A program made the translations under genes and the position numbers. This document shows positions 1-8,639 of a DNA stretch of 64,000 bases, one piece after another. The stretch is from NCBI GenBank assembly GCA_945874895.1, contig CAMCIC010000007.1:62001-126000 (forward strand), in the 5' to 3' direction. This DNA comes from Akkermansia muciniphila. Its GTDB lineage: Bacteria > Verrucomicrobiota > Verrucomicrobiia > Verrucomicrobiales > Akkermansiaceae. The notes beneath the pieces were generated by a model, which ran no database searches, was not told where the DNA came from, and saw only the letters and a program-made list of their open reading frames with translations. Within the stretch, counting starts at the first letter, position 1; each line of letters begins with the position of its first letter.

Positions 1-66
1 ACGCCCCATCAGGATCGGCGCACCGAGTTCCTGCCAGTCGGCCCATACTTCCATTTCCCTGCTCAT
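1..66 (-). CDS. HipA-like serine/threonine kinase toxin, N-terminal fragment
   Basis: Only the first 22 codons lie in the window, reading MSREMEVWADWQELGAPILM and onward. The ADW-x-x-L-G-x-P-x-L-M-G pattern is the usual first beta strands of HipA-family proteins, which are kinases that act on tRNA synthetases or other targets and are neutralised by a HipB antitoxin. The ATG overlaps the stop codon of the upstream HTH gene by 4 bases (ATGA), the coupled arrangement typical of hipBA operons. The catalytic part lies outside the window, so activity cannot be judged. Confidence 0.7.
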   Translation of the reverse strand, partial: MSREMEVWADWQELGAPILMGR

Positions 67-389
67 TCCTTGCGTTTCCTTTTCGGCGCGCGCCGTCGGG
101 TTTCCGTGAGGCGAGCGTCTGCCAGCTTACGGCCCAGAACATCGTCGCAACCGACAGCGGAGAGATCTTGCTCTAGTCCCAGAACGGCCAACACCTGTAC
201 CAGCTTACCAAGCGAAATACCGGCGGATCCGTTTTCCATCAGATGAAGAGTCGAGCGACTGATGCCTGCGCGCTCTGCAACCTGTTCGGCACTGAGCTTT
301 CGCCGAAGCCGCGCCAATCGAAGATTTTCTCCAAAATCGACAAGGAGACGCTCGTACTTGGGCAGTAATGTGCTATTTTCCCTTCCCAT
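63..389 (-). CDS. HipB-like XRE-family HTH antitoxin/repressor
   Basis: A 108-residue protein with a helix-turn-helix of the Cro/CI (XRE) type: LARLRRKLSAEQVAERAGIS then RSTLHLMENG, followed by the hydrophobic helix LGKLVQVLAVLGL. Family members bind operator DNA next to their own promoter and hold a HipA kinase inactive. A HipA start overlaps the stop by 4 bases, which supports an antitoxin role. The C-terminus is strongly basic (RRRAPKRKRKE). A TTG at 410 would add seven residues, but the likely -10 box lies at 410-415, so I prefer the ATG at 389 with a very short leader and no clear ribosome-binding site. Confidence 0.8.
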   Translation of the reverse strand: MGRENSTLLPKYERLLVDFGENLRLARLRRKLSAEQVAERAGISRSTLHLMENGSAGISLGKLVQVLAVLGLEQDLSAVGCDDVLGRKLADARLTETRRRAPKRKRKE

Positions 390-409
390 AATGTCTTTTA
401 CTCTGGACA

Positions 410-438
410 ATATTGCTCGATTTTGTGTAGCATGTCAA
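410..438 (-). promoter_or_regulatory. Predicted sigma-70 promoter of hipBA-like operon
   Basis: On the minus strand a perfect -35 box TTGACA (433-438) is followed after exactly 17 bases by CAATAT (410-415), a fair -10 box. It points to transcription starting near 403, just upstream of the ATG at 389. AT-rich sequence around it could hold an autoregulatory operator, but no clear inverted repeat was identified. Confidence 0.5.
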
Positions 439-640
439 ACATTATAAATCGCAATGTCTTAGAAGCCATAAATGCAGCTAACCTGGTGATTCTTACTGTT
501 GATCCGTACCCAAGTCATGTGCAGGCGGGAAATCTCTGATCAGACCGGGGAGGGGTTGCTGCGACAAGCAAGGCTTCCATCCATGTCTGCTCCAACGTAA
601 TCGGCACGGGCGAGAGACTTCGCAAATCGGCACCCCACTC

Positions 641-3172
641 TCACTCGATGCGAAACGTCCCGGTCAGAGCAATCCGATCCGATGAGCCACCGATGCGAAT
701 TTCGTATTCTCCCGCATCCCTAACAAATTGCTTTTGTGCTTCGTTCCAGAAACCCAGTTTTTCGCGGTCCAGCATCAATGTGACCACCCTGCTTTCGCCA
801 GCTTTTAGGCTGATGCGCTGAAAACCCAGCAATCGCATGGCAGGACGAACATCTGACACCGCGGGACTTTTCACATAGAGCTGGATCACTTCATCACCAT
901 CGCGCCTACCCTCGTTGCGGAGCTCGAAACGGATTTCTCCCGAAGCCGCTTTAACGTGGAGATTCCGATAGGCAAAAGTCGTGTAACTCATTCCATGACC
1001 GAATGCGTAAAGTGGCTTGCCACGCAGATGCATGTAGGTGAAGCCTTTGCTGATATCGTATTCCTCCTGAGCGGGAACTTGTTCCTCGTGAGCATAGACC
1101 GTATGAGGCAAACGCCCAGCGGGATTGACCATTCCGAGCAAGACATCCGCGATTGCATGACCTTGTTCCTCGCCGCCCCACCAAGCTTGCAACATGGCAG
1201 GTGCTTTTTCTTTCAGCTTCGGCACGGTTAACGGACCAGCGGACATCTGGACAATGATGGTGCGCGGGTTGGCGGCGATGACCTGCAAGGCCAGTTCCTC
1301 TTGTTTGCCCGTAAGCCCCAGGGTTTCGCGGTCATTGCCTTCCTGCTCGACTCGCTGATCGGTGCCCAAACAAACGATCGCCACGTCAGCCTCGCGGGCC
1401 AGTGCGACGGCATCGGCCATTCGATCTGATCCAGTGTATGTCGAGTGACGGACCGATTCCAATTCAAACGACTTCTCCTCCACGCCACGCAGTTCGAGGC
1501 AATCGAAATGACCATCCATCCCAGTGCTCGACAAGTTCTTTCCCGTCAAGGTACAGGTAAAAAGAAGTTCGCCTTGCTCTAACAAAACATCATCAAACCG
1601 GGCCACCTCTCCGTAAGCTTCGGAAACACGGTAAAAATCGATTTCCTCCCCAATCGGTTTGTCATTGACCGAGCACTGAAAACGTCCCCGACTCGGGAAA
1701 AACTTTCCGTGCAGGCGCAACGAACATCGACCCGACTTGGCAACGGGGAGGTGGAAACGAATGCCGTCGCCCTTTCTTTCCGCGAGAAACTTCACGCTGG
1801 CACCTCCTCGGAATCCCGCCTCGCGATCCACTCGGATGGCTGGGCCGGCATCTCCGAGCACCTCGCAGCCTTTGAGTAGATCCACTTGGACCTTCTCCCC
1901 CAAACGATGTTTCAGCCCTTCTAATGCCGAGACCATGGAGCCGGTGATACCGTTGTAGTTGTTCAAAACCACCCGATCCGCCAAAGGCCCTAACACTGCC
2001 ACGCGACGGAGTGAGGTTGAGTCGAGCGGCAACAATCCATTTTTATTTTCTAACAATACGATGCTCTGTTGTGATGTCTTCAGGGACAGCTGCCTGTGTT
2101 CTGGTGATCCCACAACGTGAGGAGGAATCTTGCTGAAGGGAACTCGGGAAAAATCATCAAATTCGCCGAGACGGAATCGCACCATCATCACCCGGCGAAC
2201 TGCGTCATTGAGCCGATCTTCATTCAACTTCCCCTGTTTGACCGCCTGCGGAATGTATCGTGCGTATTCCTTATCGGAGAAATCGCAGCCCGCCATCACC
2301 GAGCGGGCCACCGCATCCACATAATCCATGGCGCCTTTGCCATGACCATCGACCATGGTCTTGACTCCGCCCAGATCGGAAACCACGAATCCCTCGTGCC
2401 CCCATTCCTCTTTCAGCACCTTGGTCAAGAGCCAGTGATTGACATTGTTCGGCGTGCCGTTGATGGCGTTGTAACTCGCCATCAGTGATTGCGCCTTGGC
2501 CTCGACGACAGCATCGCGAAAATGAGGCAGCCAATACTCGCGCAACATCCTCTCGCCCACTTTGACGTCTAGTGCCGTGCGTCCGTGTTCCACGTTGTTG
2601 ACGGCATAATGTTTTAACGTCGCTGCGACTTTCAGGTAACGAGGATCATTCCCCTGCAAACCTCGCACATAAGCCACAGCCATGCGCCCGGTGAGATAAG
2701 GATCTTCGCCCCAGGCCTCGTGATTCCGTCCCCAATAGGGATTGCGCCCGATGTTGATGACCGGCGCGCGGTAGATCAGTCCTTTGTGCTCTCCAAGAGC
2801 CTTGGGATCGATTTTCCAACCATTGTATATGCCGCGCGCTTCATCCGACAGGGCGTTCGCCACTTCCTGCACTAAGTCCTGGTTCCAAGTTGCGGACATC
2901 GCGATGCAAACGGGAAACAGGGTGGCCGGTCGATCCCATTTCACGCCATTGAGACACTGATTCCATTGGTCCGACCGAATCCCGAACCGTTCGATGACCG
3001 GCCCCTTGTGATCGAGAAACATCGCCTTCTCCTCCAGCGTCATCCTGCCTAACAAGTCATCGACACGTTCCGACCAGGGTTTTTCCGGATCTAGATAGAC
3101 CGGAGCGCATACAGCCAGATGGAGTGAAGAGACCAGAAAGAAAGCAACCGCCCCAAGAGGAATTCGTTTCAT
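641..3172 (-). CDS. Secreted glycoside hydrolase family 3 (beta-glucosidase/beta-xylosidase type)
   Basis: An 843-residue exported enzyme. Residues 1-22 form a signal peptide. The GH3 TIM-barrel domain (about 30-340) contains KHYAVNN (187 on) and GFVVSDLGG, whose Asp266 is the expected nucleophile. The alpha/beta sandwich domain (about 365-735) has VEQEGNDRETL (608 on), which holds the candidate acid/base glutamates. Between its halves, about 445-565, sits an inserted beta-rich module in the place where PA14/CBM-like modules occur in family 3. The C-terminus (about 765-835) is a fibronectin III-like domain. The motif KPLYAFGHGMSYTTF is shared by xylosidase/glucosidase-type members. It is a retaining enzyme that removes terminal beta-linked sugars from oligosaccharides in the periplasm or outside the cell. 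The exact substrate cannot be read from sequence. The GH20 gene upstream on the same strand suggests a common role in glycan use. Confidence 0.9.
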   Translation of the reverse strand: MKRIPLGAVAFFLVSSLHLAVCAPVYLDPEKPWSERVDDLLGRMTLEEKAMFLDHKGPVIERFGIRSDQWNQCLNGVKWDRPATLFPVCIAMSATWNQDLVQEVANALSDEARGIYNGWKIDPKALGEHKGLIYRAPVINIGRNPYWGRNHEAWGEDPYLTGRMAVAYVRGLQGNDPRYLKVAATLKHYAVNNVEHGRTALDVKVGERMLREYWLPHFRDAVVEAKAQSLMASYNAINGTPNNVNHWLLTKVLKEEWGHEGFVVSDLGGVKTMVDGHGKGAMDYVDAVARSVMAGCDFSDKEYARYIPQAVKQGKLNEDRLNDAVRRVMMVRFRLGEFDDFSRVPFSKIPPHVVGSPEHRQLSLKTSQQSIVLLENKNGLLPLDSTSLRRVAVLGPLADRVVLNNYNGITGSMVSALEGLKHRLGEKVQVDLLKGCEVLGDAGPAIRVDREAGFRGGASVKFLAERKGDGIRFHLPVAKSGRCSLRLHGKFFPSRGRFQCSVNDKPIGEEIDFYRVSEAYGEVARFDDVLLEQGELLFTCTLTGKNLSSTGMDGHFDCLELRGVEEKSFELESVRHSTYTGSDRMADAVALAREADVAIVCLGTDQRVEQEGNDRETLGLTGKQEELALQVIAANPRTIIVQMSAGPLTVPKLKEKAPAMLQAWWGGEEQGHAIADVLLGMVNPAGRLPHTVYAHEEQVPAQEEYDISKGFTYMHLRGKPLYAFGHGMSYTTFAYRNLHVKAASGEIRFELRNEGRRDGDEVIQLYVKSPAVSDVRPAMRLLGFQRISLKAGESRVVTLMLDREKLGFWNEAQKQFVRDAGEYEIRIGGSSDRIALTGTFRIE

Positions 3173-3363
3173 GCCCCAGTGACTATCTCTTTTGCGAACC
3201 GTTGCACACCGACTGTTGTGTCATCAGAGCAAGCCCGGGCGGAAACAAGCAGTTAAGCCATTCGGAGGCAATCAGGTTTTCTACGGAGTGGTTTTGTTTC
3301 GGTTGTTTCGAGTACGCGATCGGCTTGATGAAGATGGTTGTAGCTGATTGCTCCAGTCATACG

Positions 3364-5370
3364 TCATTCGATGCTGATCTCGTGCAGGATCAGCCAGAAT
3401 GTTTGCGGCGCTGTGACACGCACTCGCAGCATCTTTGTTGCAGCGGGGATTTTGCCGATCGCTGTGCCACCCGAAAATGGAGCCACCCTGATCCAGGTCG
3501 TTCCGTTGAGAGAATACTCGAGCTCGCCTTGCTCCAGTCGATCGCCATTTTTACTGGCTTTTCCTCCGGTCTCCACCTTGACCGTTGCCTCGCGCGTGAG
3601 AGGGACCTTTAGTCGAAGAGTGATATGGTCGTCTTTTTTCAATTCGCGAGCCGCCCAGAAAAACGTGTCGGACCTGCCATCAAAGGCAAATTCGATGGCA
3701 TGATCGTTATAGATGCTCAAGGATGTCTCGATCAAAGAGCCGTCCTTCGTGGCCTTTTTGGGTGGATCCAGCGGCACGGCGCGATGAATGCCCAGCGCAT
3801 CGTAAAACTTCATCACCCCATCGAGACGCGCTCGGAAGTCCTCGTAGTTTTTCTTTTCCTTGGGCAGCCAGGCGATTTCCGCGAGGGCGGCGATGCGCGG
3901 AAAGGCCATGTATTCGACTTTTTTCCAGTCTTTCATGTATTCCGTCCACAACTGCGCCTGCACCCCTAGGATCTGCTTGCGCTCCTTCTCATTGCGCGCC
4001 ACCGATGCGGGATCGTATCCATAGAGTTTCGAGACCGGCAAAAACCCGCCGATCGCTTCGTATTCCGGCCCTTTGGAAAGCTCCTCGCTGGCCGAGCGTT
4101 GGTAGTGATCGAGGTAAGCGAAGGCGTTCGGCGCCATCACCACGTTGTTGCCGAGATCGAGCGCGTGCTGCGCCCACTTCAGATCGCGCCAGACCATCAT
4201 CGTCGCGGATTTCGGCAGTCCGCCTTCCTGAATCTCGTCCCATCCCACCAACGAACGGTTTTTCGAGGCGAGAAATTTTTCGATGCGTCGGATGAAATAA
4301 CTTTGCAGCTCATCGGCATTTTTTAGGCCCTCGCGCTGCATCACTTCCTTGGCGAACTTCGATTGGTTCCACTGCGATTTCGGCGCCTCATCGCCGCCGA
4401 TGTGAATGAATTTCGAGGGGAACAGTTCGCACACTTCTGTCAGCACGTCTTCGAGAAAGGCGAAGGTTTCCTCCTTTGGCGCAAACACGTAGGGATGCAC
4501 GCCCCAGCGCGTCATCACCTTGGGATTGTAGTTGGGAATGTCGGTATTACCGAATTGCGGATAAGCCGCTATGGCCGCCGCGGCGTGACCGGGCAGTTCG
4601 ATTTCCGGCACGATGGTGATGTGCCGCGCACTGGCATACGCCACCAGCTCTTTCACCTGTTCCTGCGTGTAGAAGCCGCCGTAGCGCTTGCCATCGTCGC
4701 TGTTGCGATTGCCATAAGGCGGTGTGGAATCACGAAACGCTCCGACTTCGGTGAGTTTGGGGTATTTTTTGATTTCCATGCGCCAGCCCTGATCCTCAGT
4801 GAGGTGCCAGTGAAAGACGTTGAGTTTATGAAAGGCCATTTGATCGATGAATTTCTTCAAATCCTCGAGCGGGAAAAAATGCCGACCGCAATCCAGATGC
4901 ATGCCGCGCCAGGCGAATTCGGGTTCATCGGAAATCCGTAACGCGGGCACTTTGATCTCTTTTGTCGACATGGGTGCGCTCGCAGGCAGCAACTGCAAAA
5001 GCGTTTGCGCTCCCGCAAAAGCGCCTGCCGCATCCTTGCCGATGATTTTCACTCCTGCCTCAGCCACCGTCATGCGGTAGCCTCCATTTTTGAGCGGCAG
5101 AGTCGAATCGATATCGAGCACGATTTCCGATGGCAAATGAATGCGCCATTCTTCTGCTACCACTCGCGCCTCACCCCCAGTCAAACGTCTGATTTTTTCC
5201 GCAAGCAAACCACTTTCGGCTGCCAGCTGTCGATCATGGCGGATCGCCGTCGCGGAGCTAAAAACGAAAAATCCGTCTTGGCTCTGTAACTCCTTCGGCA
5301 AAGGAATGAGAGGAAGACTTTGCGACATGGCATGCACCGACATTGCCATCAAAATCATTGTATGTTTCAT
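3364..5370 (-). CDS. Secreted beta-N-acetylhexosaminidase, glycoside hydrolase family 20
   Basis: A 668-residue protein with a short signal peptide (about 1-16), the non-catalytic GH20b domain (about 20-145) and the GH20 barrel (about 150-500). The barrel shows RGMHLDCGRHF, FHWHLTEDQGWR and IHIGGDEAP with the catalytic pair Asp327-Glu328. Family 20 enzymes use substrate-assisted catalysis to release terminal GlcNAc or GalNAc from chitin, glycoprotein or peptidoglycan-derived sugars. The last 110 or so residues form a beta-sandwich resembling F5/8-type (discoidin-like) modules (SIYNDHAIEFAFDGRSDTFF), which suggests glycan binding. It lies 191 bp upstream of the GH3 gene on the same strand, so the two may or may not be cotranscribed. 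Confidence 0.93.
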   Translation of the reverse strand: MKHTMILMAMSVHAMSQSLPLIPLPKELQSQDGFFVFSSATAIRHDRQLAAESGLLAEKIRRLTGGEARVVAEEWRIHLPSEIVLDIDSTLPLKNGGYRMTVAEAGVKIIGKDAAGAFAGAQTLLQLLPASAPMSTKEIKVPALRISDEPEFAWRGMHLDCGRHFFPLEDLKKFIDQMAFHKLNVFHWHLTEDQGWRMEIKKYPKLTEVGAFRDSTPPYGNRNSDDGKRYGGFYTQEQVKELVAYASARHITIVPEIELPGHAAAAIAAYPQFGNTDIPNYNPKVMTRWGVHPYVFAPKEETFAFLEDVLTEVCELFPSKFIHIGGDEAPKSQWNQSKFAKEVMQREGLKNADELQSYFIRRIEKFLASKNRSLVGWDEIQEGGLPKSATMMVWRDLKWAQHALDLGNNVVMAPNAFAYLDHYQRSASEELSKGPEYEAIGGFLPVSKLYGYDPASVARNEKERKQILGVQAQLWTEYMKDWKKVEYMAFPRIAALAEIAWLPKEKKNYEDFRARLDGVMKFYDALGIHRAVPLDPPKKATKDGSLIETSLSIYNDHAIEFAFDGRSDTFFWAARELKKDDHITLRLKVPLTREATVKVETGGKASKNGDRLEQGELEYSLNGTTWIRVAPFSGGTAIGKIPAATKMLRVRVTAPQTFWLILHEISIE

Positions 5371-5602
5371 GTGTACAGAAAAGAACCGTGCTCAAGCATT
5401 GATTTGCTGGCAAGAAAAAACCATAAGATTGTTGGCAATTCATTCATGGAGATGAAAATGAGAAAATTTTTGAACAAGCGATCACAACAAGTGCCTAAAA
5501 CAATCATTTTCAAAAATTCTTGCTACTCCATCCGCATAAGCAAGCACCATCAAATCAATCAATCGTTTGATTAAAGCGCATGTCCTTGAGTGAGTCAACC
5601 GC

Positions 5603-5776
5603 GTGGATACCGAGGGAACTTTCACGATCCAGTCGAGCGATACTCTGACGGGAACATGGGAAAATGTCATGACACTCCACATCGAGACAAACGCCAACCA
5701 GCATGCCATCGTTTTACCGAATCATGGTGCGAAGCGTTTCTATCGCGTTTTCTATCAGGCCCCACCACTGCCATGA
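5603..5776 (+). pseudogene. Short frame resembling the C-terminal end of a secreted verrucomicrobial protein (remnant or tiny gene)
   Basis: From GTG 5603 to TGA 5774-5776 there is a 57-codon frame with protein-like composition: TFTIQSSDTLTGTWENV, then an I-x-L-P strand and AKRFYRVFYQ. The pattern (a strand, T-x-W-x-N-V, then FYRV near the end) recalls the last beta-sandwich repeat of long secreted Verrucomicrobiota proteins. Stops at 5537-5539 and 5591-5593 close the frame upstream and no longer partner is visible, so it may be the tail of a decayed gene. The rest of 5371-5844 holds no recognisable gene and must contain the promoters of the flanking GH20 (minus) and M23 (plus) genes. Confidence 0.35.
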
Positions 5777-5844
5777 TCGAGAAGTCGCGGCTCATCTAGA
5801 GCCTTGCATTCCCGCCCTTTTCCTGCATGCTTGCAGAACATTTG

Positions 5845-6648
5845 ATGAAACGCCCCGCACTTTTTCTTTTCATACTTATCGCCTCTGGGCTGCTCATAGG
5901 GCTGACGCTTCACTTGTCTGATCTCTCGATCCAGCGCAGGGATTTTCATTTGAAAAATCCTCAAGGGGCCCATCGCCCGTTAGGCATGCCTGCTGAAGGT
6001 GAGCCGGACCATCGCTTTCATCAATTCGCACCATGGCAACGCTTGGCGCAGCCGGTGGCAACTCGCATTGATATACCCATGGGCTCGGAACACGGCGCGC
6101 TGACCTACAACGCCCAACCATTCTGGGCTATGAACGAACAGCGCGGCGGAAATCACACAGGCGATGATTTGAACGGAATCGGCGGCATGAACACCGACCT
6201 GGGCGACCCCGTTTTTGCGGCGGCGGATGGGATGGTGGTGTATGCAGGAATCCCTTCACCCGGATGGGGTCGTGTGCTGATTCTGGCTCATCGTTTGGCA
6301 GATGGTAGCTCGTTTCAAACGATGTATGCACATCTGCACGAAATCGATGTCGAGCTTGGAATGTTAGTCGGTCGAGGACAACAAATCGGCTCTGTAGGCA
6401 CGGCGGACGGTCTCTATCCTGCTCACTTGCATTACGAAATTCGCACAGGATATGGTATCGATCTAGGAGCAGGCTACGCGGCTTATCCGCTCAATCGTGT
6501 GGATCCTGCACGGTTCCGGCAGAGTCTCGCCGGCACTGCCGATGATCTGCGCCCCGCTGCAGCGCGCCTGCTCTTCGCTGGATCTGCGGCTTCATCCCGG
6601 CCTAAAGTCGATCGTGCAAGCCCTTCACAGGTTCCCGAAACAAAATGA
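5845..6648 (+). CDS. M23-family (LytM-like) metallopeptidase, membrane-anchored or secreted
   Basis: About 267 residues starting MKRPALFLFILIASGLLIGL, a signal peptide or N-terminal anchor. A start at 5827 would add six residues before it and is less likely. The C-terminal half has the LytM/M23 zinc site: NHTGDD supplies the first His and the Asp, and HLHYEI supplies the last His, with YAHLH between them. The fold features GDPVFAAADGMVVYAG and GRGQQIGSVG are also present. M23 enzymes cut peptide cross-links in peptidoglycan, and some relatives only activate amidases. All metal ligands are present here, so catalysis is expected. The target is inferred. Confidence 0.88.
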   Translation: MKRPALFLFILIASGLLIGLTLHLSDLSIQRRDFHLKNPQGAHRPLGMPAEGEPDHRFHQFAPWQRLAQPVATRIDIPMGSEHGALTYNAQPFWAMNEQRGGNHTGDDLNGIGGMNTDLGDPVFAAADGMVVYAGIPSPGWGRVLILAHRLADGSSFQTMYAHLHEIDVELGMLVGRGQQIGSVGTADGLYPAHLHYEIRTGYGIDLGAGYAAYPLNRVDPARFRQSLAGTADDLRPAAARLLFAGSAASSRPKVDRASPSQVPETK

Positions 6649-6665
6649 GCCCACCTTCGCGGGGA

Positions 6666-7106
6666 TCAGTCACCGCCATCGCCCACGCCGCTTTGTCTCG
6701 CTTCGATAGCGAGCTGGTATGCCACGGCATCCCCGTATTTTTTGATCGAAAACTTCACCGATTGCCGCTGACCGGATGCGGGGCACCATGTGGCTTGCCA
6801 GAAATGATAGATCGCGCCGCTCTGAGCTCGAACGATCACGCGTGAAACCCCTACCACGCCAGAAGCATTGCGCGGCGAAGCTTGGCAAACGCGGGGCCGT
6901 TGCACCGAGCTCCAGAATTCTCGCTGTTCATCGCGCCATTGTCTTGCGGCCAGCAAGGAAGCCATCATGCCGCCGTGCGTCCTATCGGAAAAAAAACGCG
7001 AGACTTTTTCCCCCCTGCATTGCAATCGCACCTGCCAACCATGGCTTCCCACGCTCGGCAATTCGATGCGAGCAATGCCATGATTGTCTCCGAGCCTCGG
7101 CTTCAT
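6666..7106 (-). CDS. Double AP2-domain DNA-binding protein
   Basis: A protein of 146 residues from ATG 7106. It contains two consecutive AP2-like units. The first is HGIARIELPSVGSHGWQVRL with FFSDRTHGG and AARQWRDE. The second is GVVGVSR, HFWQATW, then FSIKKYGD and AIEARQSG. AP2 modules are DNA-binding beta-sheet/helix folds known from plant regulators and from bacterial homing endonucleases and small bacterial proteins. No HNH nuclease motif is present, so this looks like a pure DNA-binding protein. An upstream start at 7163 is in frame, but its first 19 codons are just the terminator hairpin of the neighbouring gene. It is convergent with the M23 gene (17-base gap). The role is unknown. Confidence 0.7.
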   Translation of the reverse strand: MKPRLGDNHGIARIELPSVGSHGWQVRLQCRGEKVSRFFSDRTHGGMMASLLAARQWRDEQREFWSSVQRPRVCQASPRNASGVVGVSRVIVRAQSGAIYHFWQATWCPASGQRQSVKFSIKKYGDAVAYQLAIEARQSGVGDGGD

Positions 7107-7144
7107 AAAAAAACTCAGGACACCCTGAATCAGGTATCCTGAGT
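7107..7144 (-). terminator. Intrinsic terminator of the helical-repeat protein gene
   Basis: On the minus strand ACTCAGGA (7137-7144) pairs with TCCTGAGT (7113-7120) around an inner CCTGATTCAGG-type helix. Seven T residues follow (7107-7113). It lies 22 bases after the stop at 7167. The T-run abuts the ATG of the AP2 gene at 7106. Confidence 0.85.
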
Positions 7145-7166
7145 TGTCAATTCGTTCACGCACCGA

Positions 7167-8555
7167 TTAGCGTCCACCGCCGTCGCGACCTCTTCCACCC
7201 CAGTCACGCCAACTGCCGCCACCTTCCATCAGTCGTGTTTTTACTTCGTCGCTCAGGCTGGTGGATTGCTGGATGGCTGCTTTAGCGGCCTCTGGATTGG
7301 TTGTCATCCACTTCGCGGCACTGACTCCGATGGCCCGTGATCTATCACGCTCATCCGTGATGGTTTCTGCAAGAGCAAAGTTTTCCGCATAATTCGTACC
7401 ATTATTTGCAAACACATAGGTGCCGATGGCAGTGTCACGCGTTTCTCCTTGGGGGATCTTCTGAATGGCCGCCAAAGCTCCCACACTGTCCTGACGAGCG
7501 TAGTTCATCATCACATTGCGCATGGCATCTTCCTGTGCGGCAGCGCCCGAGGAGATCACCAGACTGAATGCCTCGGAGGGATTCTCCCTCGACATACGCT
7601 CCGCTACCGTAGCAGTCGCGCGATTGCGCTGCTCTTCATCTGAGAAGGAGCCCAACTGGCGGGCTGCCTCCGTAGGATTTTTGTTTGCCAATCCCTCGAA
7701 GGCACGTCGACGAGCATCGTCTTGTTGATCGGTGGGCAGACCGGCAATGAACTGCTGAGCTTCGTCCCAACTCTTTCCGCCCAATGCTTCAGCAATCTGA
7801 CGGTTAGCGCGCGACTTGTCGTCCCCCTCCAGGCTGGCTGCCAAGTTCATCGCTTTCTGCGGATCGTTGATCGCAATCTGAGAAATGATGGAGCTCACGG
7901 CGTTGCCCTTTTCCGAACCATTCAGGGTTTTCGCCCACTTCATTGCATCATCAGGACTTTGACGGGCCCACTCTCCAGCGATGATGGAAGCGGCACCATT
8001 GCCCATGGGACCGCCGCCCCCGCGACCACCGAACATCCCCATCATGGCAAACTGCCCGGGGTTTTCGGAATAAAACTTCGAGGCTGCCACCGGATCGACA
8101 CTGGCCCAACTTTGCATGATGGTGGGGCGCACGAACATGCCGGTGAAACCCATTTTGTCCGAGTATGCCATGGCACTCATCGGATCCGTTTCTGCCCATT
8201 TGGCAAACAACACATAGGAAGCCATCATGCGCTCAGGCATCGGAATCCCATCGAGTTTTTTGGCTTCTTCCTCCAGTTGTTCGGGACTCAGACCCGCGTA
8301 AAATTCCAGCATCGACTGCATGCGCTGGAGTTGGCCCGGCTTTTGATGGATGTCTTGCGCGGACCTTGGACGCTGAGTGCCCGCGGAGCGATTGCTGGCG
8401 GACTCAGAAAGAGAACCGGATCGACTGCTGCGCGACAAGACTTCCGCGGCCTTTTCCTTTTCAGCAGGAGCTGGCTTGTTGTTGTTGCCCACCAGAAAAC
8501 CTCCGGCAGCACCGAGAAACAAAGTCACAGCTGGATAAAGAAGCTTTTGATTCAT
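7167..8555 (-). CDS. Exported helical-repeat protein of unknown function
   Basis: A 462-residue protein with an N-terminal membrane segment (LLYPAVTLFLGAAGGFLVG) that acts as signal or anchor. A low-complexity Ser/Arg/Ala linker (about 27-70) follows, then repeated alpha-helical units of roughly 30-40 residues. The recurring patterns are W-A-x-x-D-P-x-x-A-x-x-x and I-A-x-x-(D/N)-P-x-x-A. A Gly-rich insert (MMGMFGGRGGGGPMG) and a Gly/Arg/Trp-rich tail (WRDWGGRGRDGGGR) are unusual. Similar TPR/HEAT-like secreted proteins are common in Verrucomicrobiota but have no assigned role. It is divergent from the phosphatase operon at 8640, which suggests shared control of the 84-bp region between them. 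Confidence 0.75.
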   Translation of the reverse strand: MNQKLLYPAVTLFLGAAGGFLVGNNNKPAPAEKEKAAEVLSRSSRSGSLSESASNRSAGTQRPRSAQDIHQKPGQLQRMQSMLEFYAGLSPEQLEEEAKKLDGIPMPERMMASYVLFAKWAETDPMSAMAYSDKMGFTGMFVRPTIMQSWASVDPVAASKFYSENPGQFAMMGMFGGRGGGGPMGNGAASIIAGEWARQSPDDAMKWAKTLNGSEKGNAVSSIISQIAINDPQKAMNLAASLEGDDKSRANRQIAEALGGKSWDEAQQFIAGLPTDQQDDARRRAFEGLANKNPTEAARQLGSFSDEEQRNRATATVAERMSRENPSEAFSLVISSGAAAQEDAMRNVMMNYARQDSVGALAAIQKIPQGETRDTAIGTYVFANNGTNYAENFALAETITDERDRSRAIGVSAAKWMTTNPEAAKAAIQQSTSLSDEVKTRLMEGGGSWRDWGGRGRDGGGR

Positions 8556-8639
8556 AGTATGTTAACGTGTTCATGGGCAGTAACACCGCAAAAGACAGAA
8601 GTTGCTTGTGAATTCGATAAAAACTTCCAGAATCCTGTC

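Noticed and set aside
7722-8639. Upstream extension of the tyrosine phosphatase frame
   Set aside because: It lies antisense to the helical-repeat gene and the family start is clearly at 8640.
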